Assembly (NCBI GenBank): GCA_001662425.1
Contig: BDDC01000064.1
Span: 19,533 to 59,327, forward strand
Source of the DNA: Chlamydomonas sphaeroides
Taxonomy: Eukaryota > Chlorophyta > Chlorophyceae > Chlamydomonadales > Chlamydomonadaceae
Length of the DNA stretch: 39,795 nt
Reading direction: 5' to 3'
In this document: one piece after another, positions 30,930-39,795 of the stretch
Position numbering within the stretch: the first letter of the stretch is position 1
Layout: every line of letters begins with the position of its first letter
Position numbers and translations under genes: made by a program
Notes under the pieces: generated by a model
The model's database searches: none
The model's input: the letters and a program-made list of their open reading frames with translations, nothing else
What the model was told of the DNA's origin: nothing

Positions 30930-33900
30930 ATGAGCGCCTCGGTGGTGGTGCTGCCGCCTTCGCCCAACTGGTGGGTCGCCCGGGTTCGTGTCTATGGAAA
31001 CCCCACCATGCCCGCGCCCACCGACGCTACCTTATTCCCCACCGCAGGTTTTCCAGCCAGGTCGTTTCCGTGCTGCCTAGCCAGCAGCTCATCGCTTATG
31101 GCGGGCACAATTGTGTCGTGCTGGCGTGCGCAAACAGCCGGACGGTGCAGCGCGTGCTGTCGTGCGGCGCGAGGTACGAGCGCCCTGGCGCATGGGCGCA
31201 ACGATCACGGCGAGGGCGCCCTGCCCTCGGCCATCCCGTGCGCCACCCGTTGCACTCGCCCGCTCCGCGCCTCCTGCAGGGTCACCAGCGTCACCTTTGC
31301 GCCCGAGGCTGCGGGCCGGCCCCTGCTGGCGGCGGGCTGCGATGACGGCTCCCTACGCTGCTGGGATGTGACGACGGGCGAGGCGGTGCGGGGCCACCGC
31401 AAGCGCGCGCCCGAGGTCACGGCGCTGGCGGCCAGGGCCAGGTGCGGCCGCGGCCCGCGGCGGGACGCCAGGCTGCCTGGGGGCTGGCAAACCTGCGACG
31501 CCGCCGTTCTCCGGGCCCGCCCTTGGGCCCCATGTGAGCTACTGCCCTCTGCGCTAGCGTGCAAGCCACCGCCGGCACGTGCCCCGTCGGCTACGGCGTT
31601 GGTTCTGTTCTCGTCCCCCGTCGGCTACGGCGTTGGTTCGGTTCTCGTTCCCCGTCGGCTACGGCGTTGGTTCGGTTCTCGTCCCCCGTCGGCTACGGCG
31701 TTGGCTTGGTTCTCGTCCCCGTCGGCTACGGCGTTGGTTTGGTTCTCGTCCCCCTTGGTAATATCGCAACGAGTCCAACTCGCCCTCCCGCGTCGTTGTC
31801 CTGCTGCCCGCAGCTCGCCGCTGGAGGTGATCGCTGGCGATGCGGCGGGCGGCCTTACGCTTTGGCTGCCGGAGACCGGTAACCGCCGCCAGCTTGGACC
31901 CGGCGGTGGCAGCGGCGGCGGCCTGCTGCCCGGCCGAGTGCTGTGCCTGGCTGCCTGCTCCGGCAACGCAACGGCTTCCGCACCCGGCGGCGCTGTCGGC
32001 GGCAGCGGCGGCGGCGGCGGCCGGGTGCTGGCTGGCATCGCCGACGGCAGCTTTCACCTGGTCGACGTGGCGGCGGGCGCCGTGCTGCTCTCTGTACGGC
32101 AAGCACACCGGGGTTCCGTACAGTCCCTGCAGCTGGCCAGCTTGCCATACCTATCCCCCAGTGCCAGCGTCGCAAGCGGCCCCGCGACGGCGGCGGCAGC
32201 TTCCGAGCCGGCGGCGGACCCGACCGTTGACGGCGGTGCGGCAGACCCGGCGGGCGACGGTTCGCGGCCTGACGCCGGCTGCGCGGTGGCGGTGGCGCCC
32301 GACCTGTGGCTCCTCAGCAGTGGCGAGGATGGGTTGGCTAAGGTGAGCGGGCGCCCCGAGGGGCAGCCCATCGTTACGCTGACGACATGAGCTTCGCGTG
32401 GCCCATGTGGAGTTGCAGAGCCGAGAGGTGACATTGCGGTGCTCTGCCGTTGCCAGGTGTGGAGCTTCCCAGCGATCACCGCCACCGCTGCGCTCACCTC
32501 CGCAGCCGCCGCGGCAGCGGCGGTCGGCCTTGCCCCGCCGCCGCCGCCGCAGCCGCTGGCGACGGTGCGGCTGCCGCCGCCGCCGTCGGGCGCGCAGGCG
32601 CAGCAGCAGGGCGGCGGCCCCGGCGGCGCGGCGATGCGGCGGCCGTGGGTGCCCGCGGCGCTGCTGCCGGGTTGCGACCTGGGCGGCACGGGCGGCGAGC
32701 TGTGTGTGGCGCTGGGCGCGCCCTGGGGCCACGTGCTGTGCTACCACGTGTCACTGGGTGCGTGGGCGGGCGGGGTTTAATGCCAGGTTAGACTGGGTTT
32801 GCCCGAGCGGCGGGGATGAGGCACGCGCCGCGTGCGAGCCGGCAGGGCCCCGCGGCCTGTGCTTAAGCCACAGGACGCCGCTGCTGCCCGCCTACAGCTC
32901 CGCCACGCCGCCTCGCGCCCCGCGTCCCCCTGCCCGCCGCCGCAGGCACCAGCAAGGTCACTCTGGCCGCCCGCCTCAAGCCGCACACGCGGACCGTCTT
33001 CACGCTGCACGCCATGGCGCTGCCGCAGCTCGCGGCCGCCGCCTCGGCCCCCTCCTCCTCCTGCACCTCGACCCACGCGCCCGACTCGAGCGCGCCGCCG
33101 ACCGAGGTGCCCGCCGGCGGCGCCCCCGGGCAGCCCAGGCCCCCTGCCCGGCCCGGCGTGCCCCGCATCCGGCTGGTTACCAGCTCGCAGGACCGCGGCC
33201 TCCTGGTCTCAGACCTAGACCTGCAGCCTCTTGGGACAGGGGCCGCGGGGACGTCGGCGGTCGTATCGACGGCGGAGGCGCCGCCGCCGGGCGAGGCGGG
33301 GGAAGCTGCGGAGCTTGCGGCAGATCAAGGCGACGACGAGGCCGCGGGCTTTAACGGCAGCACGCGGCCGGCTGCCGGACGCAGCGACGCTGCCGGCAAC
33401 TGGCGCGTGCGGGCGGTGCAGCCTGAGGCGCCGCCGGCTGCGGCCGCGGAGGAGGGCTCGGAGCTGCCGGCCCCGCGGCAGCCGGCGGCCCCGGCGCCGC
33501 CGGCGGCTCTGCTGCCCCGCGGCGGCAGCACCTGGTGGAAGCTGGTGGGCCTGGGAGGCTACCCGCACGCCGCCGAGGCGCGAGGTGCGCTGCGGCAGCC
33601 GCTCAGGCCGCCACCTGGCCCGCCGCCGATTGGCGGTGCGCTGCGGCGCGCCCCTGCTAAACCTGGACCCGGCCCTTCGCAGCAGTGGAGCTGCGCTCCG
33701 CGAGTTGCGTTCTGTCGCGCTCGACAACGGCTCGAGGTGCTGCTGACGTCGCCCCTGGCCCCTCCCTTGCTGCCGCAGGGCCCTTCCCCGGCATGCTGGC
33801 GCTGGGCTGCGGCGACCGCACGGTCCGCACCGTGGCCATCACGCCGGGCCCCCTGGCCAAGCGCTCCTGCCGCCGCGCCGCGCCGGCGCTGGCTGCCGAC

Positions 33901-36900
33901 AGCTCAGTCGCGGCAGGTGCGACACGCGCGCCGGGGCAGCAACCATCAAGCCCGGACGCTGCGGCGGTGTCCGGGCGGCGCGCTGCGGAGGAGGACGGGC
34001 ACTGCGGCGCGCAGCCGCGGGACCAGGGCGACGAGCCGGCGGGCGACGGCGGGGGCAGCGACGCGGGCAGCAGCCAGGCCTCGTCGGCCGCGGGCCGCAG
34101 CGGCCGAGGGGCCAAGGGCGGCCGGGCGAAGGCGAAGGGCGGCGGCGAGGACGCGGGCGGCGAGGGGCGTTGGGCCAGCGCGCTGCTGTGGAAGGAGGTC
34201 CGGGACCAGGTGAGCTCAGCGCGGGACACGTGGCTCCGCGCGCGCGCTGAGGACAGCACCCGAGGAAGCGCCGTGTCAGCAGGTCGCAGAGGGTGCGCCT
34301 GCCATGGCCGTCACGCGACCGACCGCCCCTTCCCCCTCCCCCCTGGCCCTGCCCCTGCCCTTCACCCGGCAGGTCGTGCGCGTGGCGTGGCACCCCACCG
34401 ACCCCCGTGAGTGGCGCCCCGTGAGGGGCACCGCCGGCCGCCAGCCACAGCTGTGGCTGCAGCGCGGCACACTCCATGGGGCCCCCGGGGCTGCAGCTCG
34501 GCCTGCCGCCACCCACAGCTGCGCCCCCTGGAGGGGCCCACCCAGCCAGCCGGCCCGCCGAGGCCCCACCACGATGCGCTCACATGCGCACGCTACACTA
34601 GACCGCGCGGAGGTCTGCCACCCCCCCCTCATTGCGCGCCTGCCCGCCTGCGGCCCACGCTCGCCCTCCCCGGCCCCGCAGGCTACCTGGCCTTTGGCTG
34701 CGCCGACGGCAGCGTGGGCCTGGTGGATGTGCGCTCCAGCGCCGCGCGTGTGTTCGGCACGCGCCACTCGGGGCCCGTGGCCCACCTGGCCTGGCTTACC
34801 CCACGGCCGCTTGCGCAGCAGCCGCAGCAACAGCCGCAGCAGCCGCAGCAGCCGCAGCAGCCGCAGCAGCACGCGCACGCGAAGCAGGCGGCGGCCTCTC
34901 TGGGACAGGGCGACGGGGCGGCGCCGGCTAGCGGCAGCGCCGGCAGAGAGGCGCGCAGCCAGCAGCCCCGGCAGCCCCGGCAGCAAGCGGCCCGGGCCTC
35001 GGGCTCGCAGGGCACTGCACACGGACACCACGACGGCGGCCTGCAGCCGCACGCCCTGCACACCGCACCGCCACAGCCCTGCGCCGACGCTTCCGACACG
35101 CGACCTCCGCCGCCGCCGCCGCCGCCGCTGCCGCCGCCGCCACCACCGCCGCCACCGCCTCCGGCTGCCGACGCCGTGCCCCACGAGCCTTCCGCAGCCG
35201 CCACGCCGCGTCCCCAGGCCCAGTCCCAGGCGAATCCTAACTCGCAGCTCCAGCTGCAGGGCCGGAGCAGCCCTGCTGCCGCCCCGGCGGCCTTCCACGT
35301 CAGCAAGGGCCCCACAGCAGGCGGCGGGTTCCAGGGCCGCGCCCGGCCTCCGGGCGCCCCTGACCTGCAGGCTCGCGGCGCGGACGGCTCACCGATCGCG
35401 CCTGTGCACGGCCCTGGCCCGGAGCTCCACGGTGACGATCAGGTCGGCAACGCCGCCGGCGCGTTGGGCGCGGGCGGCGCGGTGCCGCACGCCAGGCCGC
35501 AGTCTCAGGCGCAGCAGCCGCAGCGGCAAGGTCAGCACCACCCGCAGAGCCAGCAGCGGGCGCGCCAGCCCAGCAAGAAGCAGCCGCAGTCGCAGGAGCA
35601 GTACCTGCAGCAGCAGCAGCAGCAGCAGGGCCGGGACGGAGCCGGCGTCGCGCCGCCGCCCTCGGGCACCGAGCCCTTTCTGGTTAGCTGCGGCGGCGAG
35701 GGTCGACTGCTGCGATGGCCGGGGCCCTGCCTGGACCCGCACAGCGCGGAGCCGGGGCTGGCGCCGTCGCTGGGCCACGCCAAGCCGCAAGACGTGAGAC
35801 GGGCCGGGCGTGGGACGGATGGGAACACTGCGGCAGGGGCGCTGGCAGACCGCGACCATGCGAGCCCCGGCCCTGCGACACGCTCGACTGCCAGCGTCGT
35901 GCAGCGTGTAGGGCATGCGCGTGCGCTGTTTTGGACAGGCATGTGCGTTTTCAGGTGTTTGTGGATGCCACTGTCCGCTCTGACCTGGTGCCGCCCATGT
36001 CGGTGTATGCGCAGGTGGGCGCAGCGCTGGAGGCGCTGCTGGCGGCAGAGGCCGGCGCGCTCGGGGGCGCTGGCGGCGGCGGCGGCGGCGGCCTACTGGT
36101 GACGGCGATCGCGAGCCACCCGGGCCACGGCTGGCTGGCGGTGGCGGTGCACGGCGGCGCGATGCTGCTGGCGGAGCCGCTGGCGCTGCAGCCGGCCGGC
36201 CCGCGCGCCGCCGTCGCAGCGGGCGCCGCTGCCGGCTGGCGGCTGGTGGCGGCGCCGTCGGCGGCCGGCGGGCCGGACCTGCGCTACCTGCAGTGGTCCG
36301 ACGACGACGGGGATGACGGCGACGACGGCGACGGCGACGTTGATGACGGCGGGTGCGACGGCGCAGTGGTGGGATCCGGCGTCGCGGCGCCGGCCGCGGC
36401 TGGCGGGCCGCTGCCGCGGTCGCCACAGATCGCCGCGTTGTACGGCAAGGCCTCTGTGGCGGTGTTCGAAGTCCGCGGCGGTGGCGGCGAACCGCCGGCG
36501 GCGCCGCTGCGCCGCTGCGTACTGATTGCCGACGTCGCGACGGAGGCGCGGCACCTGGGCGGCGTCGCATGGCTGGGCCGTCGTCGGCTGGCGGTGGGCT
36601 GCGATGACGGCAGCGTGCAGCTGTGGGCGCTGCCACGGCGGGGCGGGGCCTCGGGCGGTAGCGGAGGCGCGGCTGACGGCATCCCCGCGGCGCTGCGGCT
36701 GCGCGCCCTGGCGGCCGGGGAGCCGTCCGGGCACCACGACTCGGTCACCTGCCTGGCGGCGGTGGCGGTGCCGCCGGCGGCGACGCCAGCGCTGGGTGGC
36801 GAGGGCGCGGGCGCGGCTCCGCTGTGGCTCCTGTTCAGTGGCGGCAGGGACCAGTGCGTGCGGTGCTGGCGGGTGGAGGGGTCTCAGCTGGAGTCGTGGG

Positions 36901-38276
36901 AGCAGGATGCGCGGCGCAAGGCCGCGGCGCCGGCTGCCAACGACGCAGCGGTGGCGGGGCCGGCGGACGGCGCTCCTTCGCCGGTGGACGCGGCGGCCGC
37001 CGGGACGGCGGCGGCGGCACCTAGCGGCAGCGGCGGCGACGCGCCGTCGCTGGGCTCCGCGGTGGTAGCCGTGGACAGCCCCGCCGCCGCCGCCGCTCCG
37101 CATGCGGAGCCCGCGGCGGCTGCAGCGCCAGACCGCTCCGTTGCCGCTGCGAGCGCGGCAGCGCCGGCACCCGCGCACGGAGCTCCGGCACCACTGCTAG
37201 CCCCGGCCCCCGATACTGCCGCAGCCGCGGCCGCGGCCGCACCTACCAGCGCCGTCCCGCAGCCGCAGCCGCAACCACCGTTACCCCAACCGCAGCCGCA
37301 GCCGCCGGAGCCCGAGCGGCTGCTGGAGCTGACGCCGCTCAGTCGGGCGCGTCGCGGCCGGCGGCCGCCCCCCGCCCTGGCGCGGCCGCTTCTGCCGGAC
37401 GGCCCCGACTGGACGCACCCCGCCGTGGCGGCCGCCGCGCACGACCTCATTCTGCAGGTGGGGCGGGATCAACCACACAGTACAACCGATGCAGTCGTGT
37501 TGTTGAACGACGCAGCACAGCGAGGAGGTAGCTAGACTCCTGACCCCCTGCTTGCCCGCAATTCGCTCCCGCAGGTTGCGGACTCGCTGTACGGAGCCCC
37601 GCCAGGCGCACAGCGTGGCGCCAGCCGCGGCACACCGGCCGCCTCCGGCCCTGCGGTCGCAGCGCACGGCGGCGCCGGCGCGGGGCCCGGGGCGCCGGCC
37701 GCGAGCAGCGATGGCGCGGGGCCGCTGCCGGACCCGCTGCTGGCGGCCCACCTGCTGCAAGACCTGCAGTCGCTCGTGCGGATGGATGCGGCCGCGGCAG
37801 CTGCGGCGGGGCCCCAGGGCTCGGTGGCGGCGGCCGCAGCAGGGCCGGGCTCCAGCAGCGCTCTGGGCGCGGCGCCGCTGCCGGGCCCCGCGGCGCTGCC
37901 GCCCGAGCTGGCTTGCGTTGCGGCGCTGTGGCGGGGTGACGTAGCGGGGGCGCTGGGGTTGGCGGCGGGGGTGGAGGGCATGGTCAGTGCCGACTTGGTG
38001 GCTGTGGCGGCGGCCGGCGGGCGCGGCGTGTGGGAGGCGGCGGCCCGGCTGTACGCGGGCGGCATGGCACGGGGGGGCTGCGTGGCGGAGGCGGCGCTGG
38101 CGCACGCGTCGGTTGGGGACAGGGAGGCGGCGGCGGCAGAGTACCGGCGGGCGGGTATGGTGGTGGAGGCGCAGCGGGTGCTGGCGGGCCCTGGGCCGGC
38201 GGGCTCTGGGGAGGGGCAGCCAACGGCTGGGAGCGGAGGAGAGGGCAGCGGGCCGGTTGGTGGCGTGGTGGGCTGA
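30930..38276 (+). CDS. Gemin5-like WD-repeat protein
   Basis: Eleven exons: 30930-30970, 31048-31173, 31280-31441, 31814-32342, 32457-32757, 32946-33584, 33779-34209, 34373-34406, 34682-35793, 35955-37457 and 37575-38276 (TGA); 1859 aa with all phases matching. In animals Gemin5 recognises snRNAs (Sm site and m7G cap) for the SMN complex and binds ribosomes. Evidence: the N-terminus ends LPPSPNW at Trp14, the cap-binding Trp of human Gemin5 by position; two WD40 propellers carry CDDGSLRCWDV, WWKLVGLGGYPHA, LALGCGDRTVRTV, VVRVAWHPTDP, LAFGCADGSVGLVDV, LVSCGGEGRLLRW, LAVGCDDGSVQLWAL and FSGGRDQCVRCW; the C-terminus (about 1735-1835: VAALWRGDVAGAL, VWEAAARLYAGG, AAAEYRRAGMVVEAQRVL) resembles the TPR-like dimerisation region. 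Long low-complexity insertions (QPQQ, poly-Pro, poly-Ala/Gly) separate blades. Residue 15 is Phe where human has Tyr. The extra C-terminal half of animal Gemin5 is missing. Confidence 0.8.
31586..31754. repeat. 34-base minisatellite, five units, in intron 3 of the Gemin5-like gene
   Basis: Units start at 31586, 31620, 31654, 31688 and 31721, each beginning GTCGGCTACGGCGTTGG and followed by TTCTCGTC; periods are 34, 34, 34 and 33. The first four units keep one frame shift pattern, and the intron borders (31442-31813) flank the array on both sides. Confidence 0.95.
34813..34872 (+). repeat. CAGCAGCCG repeat coding for Gln/Pro in the Gemin5-like gene
   Basis: In-frame CAG/CCG codons encode a QPQQ-type tract inside exon 9, directly after a WD blade ending VAHLAWL. 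Further low-complexity tracts follow: poly-Pro near 35103-35165 and a pure CAG run near 35608-35629. These look like disordered linkers inserted between conserved blades. Confidence 0.9.
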
Positions 38277-39213
38277 GCGACGGGCAGGCAGCGGCGGATG
38301 CGGCGTAGCCTGGGCGCTGCGACAGCCTGCTCTGTCTATTCACAGTATGCCCGGGTTGCGCGTGGCCCTTCGGCTGCCTGCACGCCAGCCGTGTACCGGC
38401 AGCAGGCTGCAGGCGCCGGCTGCCGCAGACAGAGGGCGCCAGCCGTCGTTCACTGCAGGGGCGCTGTTCGCCGCTGCTGCACTGCTGCCGTAGCCTAGCC
38501 TAGTTCAGGGCCAAGGGGCCAAGGGGCCAGGTGCGCGGCCCCCGTGCCCAGCGCCCCAACGCCTCCTGCTGTGTGTCACGACGCCGCCCGTACTTGGCAT
38601 AGTGCCGCCTGCTCACGCAAATGAGGCGGTCCTCGGCAGCAGCCGTGCTGTTGGCCGTCTCCTAACGATGCTACGTCCGCATGCGCCTAGGGCGAAGCCC
38701 GCGAGCGGCCTGGTCGTGGAGTGGCGCTCGAGACTCGTCAGGATGCGATAAGACGCTGTAAGACACGTTGCCTTACACACTGGTCTCTGTACGTCAAGAG
38801 GTTCTCTCCACTAGCGGTGGAAAGCTCTGCCACGCCACAAGACCCGGCTGATCCTGCCGTTCACGCATCTAGCACGCTCCTCCACAAACACCCGTCAACT
38901 CCCCGCACCTCCCGGACGGTACAATGACAAGGCTACGTCACGACACATAAGGCTCTCTCTTCCAATATCCTCGAATGACTCGCAGCCAAGCCAGCGCCGC
39001 CCCTGCGGACGCGACTGGCGCGATGGAGCGGAGCGCGGGCTGGGCGGCGCCTGCACACGTGGTGAGAGTGTGAAGCAGCGCCCTTGGCTGCACACGCCAA
39101 GGAGCAGCTAGCCCCCCCCACGTGTGCCGCACATCCGCATGAACAGGCCCCGATAGCTGCCTGCACGGCTTCAATGCTGTGGCAAGCGTCAACGCGCATG
39201 GGTGCATGGCTCG
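38277..39213. other. 3' flank of the Gemin5-like gene, no other gene seen
   Basis: A candidate TGTAA lies at 38758-38762. Open frames here are short and show no domain. Confidence 0.45.
38758..38762 (+). terminator. Candidate TGTAA polyadenylation signal of the Gemin5-like gene
   Basis: This is the first TGTAA I noticed downstream of the stop at 38276, about 480 bases away, a plausible 3' UTR length for this group of algae. Confidence 0.35.
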
Positions 39214-39515
39214 CCCCCAAAAGAGGCCACCCAGACCAGACGCACACCGTCGGTCACTATGCGGTCATAGCTGGGACGATTTGAGGGGTCTCGGGCACAC
39301 CGACCTCCGTGCCCTCACCCCACGGGCCGGACTTCGCCGCCCGAACTGCCTCAACGGCAGGAATGCACATCTCAACGCACGTCGCCGCTGCTGCCGCTCT
39401 AGCTGTGTCGCGGCCGCTTGCGGCGGCCGCTACCACCCCCTCCGCCTCCGCCCCCCGGCGCATCGCCACCCGGCCAATCGCCGCCGCCAGGGCGGAAGCA
39501 GATCTGACCTTCAGC
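39214..39515 (-). repeat. Dispersed repeat, copy 2 (inverted partner of 5030-5350)
   Basis: The reverse complement matches 5030-5350. On the minus strand it encodes the same CFRPGGG, Gly-rich and GRRKRPRHS tail, but a TAG follows directly after RPRHS, truncating it compared with copy 1. Upstream on the minus strand (to about 39632) the frame stays open with VVAEYN and NVRAVGRIAAEG, in which I cannot confirm a RuvC motif. Confidence 0.75.
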
Positions 39516-39770
39516 CGCAATCCGGCCAACTGCCCGCACGTTAGCCTGAATTGCACTTGTGCTACTCGGTGCCCGAGTCGAACGGCTCATGCACAAACCC
39601 CGAGCCCCCGCGTCGTTATATTCGGCGACCACGACAGCAGGTGTCGCCAGATGTCCCCAACCGGAATGGGACAGCAGCGAAGCCGCAACATCCCCTCCGG
39701 CTAGGTCCTACCGTCCGCCCCCTGCCTGCGAGGCGCCAATCGGCTGAATGCGCATCCACACGGAAAGCCG

Positions 39771-39786
39771 CCCCCCCCCCCCCCCC
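39771..39786. repeat. Homopolymer run of 16 C
   Basis: Sixteen consecutive C nine bases before the window end, a common place for contig ends or sequencing trouble. The sequence from 39516 to here holds no recognised gene on the plus strand. Confidence 0.9.
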
Positions 39787-39795
39787 ACACAACAC

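Noticed and set aside
34276..35298. Long minus-strand open frame rich in Arg, Gly and Leu
   Set aside because: Shadow of the low-complexity exon 9 of the Gemin5-like gene; the Leu/Arg runs are antisense of Gln/Pro codons.
36093..37178. Minus-strand Arg-rich open frame of 361 codons
   Set aside because: Antisense of exon 10 of the Gemin5-like gene; no motif, and composition is explained by GC-rich codons.

Overview
The window is a piece of nuclear genome from a GC-rich eukaryote, most likely a volvocine or chlamydomonad green alga. The evidence is high GC with strong G/C third positions, genes cut into many short exons with consistent GT-AG (rarely GC-AG) phases, Ala/Gly/Pro/Gln-rich insertions in conserved proteins, and many minisatellites in introns and spacers. 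There is one scaffold gap of 389 N. The species cannot be named from sequence alone. No organelle or bacterial features were seen.

Layout. (1) 1-2178, + strand: the 3' end of a TKL-type protein kinase gene whose 5' part lies left of the window. (2) 2179-6336: about 4 kb of repeat-rich spacer holding a CAATCC repeat cluster and a decayed fragment that looks like the C-terminus of a TnpB/Fanzor-type nuclease. (3) 6337-12284, + strand: a complete 18-exon paralogue of the first gene, encoding a secretion signal, a cysteine-containing ectodomain, one membrane span and a cytosolic kinase domain. (4) 12090-16380: a direct duplication of the last kinase exon plus 3' flank, one copy interrupted by the N gap. 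(5) 19296-16569, - strand: an eight-exon F-box protein with an FBA-like domain. (6) 21150-27166, + strand: CPSF73 (CPSF3), the pre-mRNA 3'-end endonuclease, 14 exons, 730 aa, with an array of structured repeats in intron 5. (7) 30625-29218, - strand: translation initiation factor eIF3e, two exons, 430 aa. (8) 30930-38276, + strand: a Gemin5-like WD-repeat protein, 11 exons, 1859 aa, head-to-head with eIF3e. (9) 38277-39795: spacer with a second, inverted copy of the tail of the Fanzor-like fragment, ending near a run of 16 C.

The left part is a tandem array of receptor-like kinases, a type of locus that changes by duplication and gene conversion. The right part carries single-copy RNA genes: CPSF73 cleaves pre-mRNA, eIF3e recruits ribosomes, and Gemin5 in animals binds snRNAs and ribosomes. 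All exon models were assembled by hand from splice sites, phases and family similarity. Total coding lengths are multiples of three for the five complete genes.
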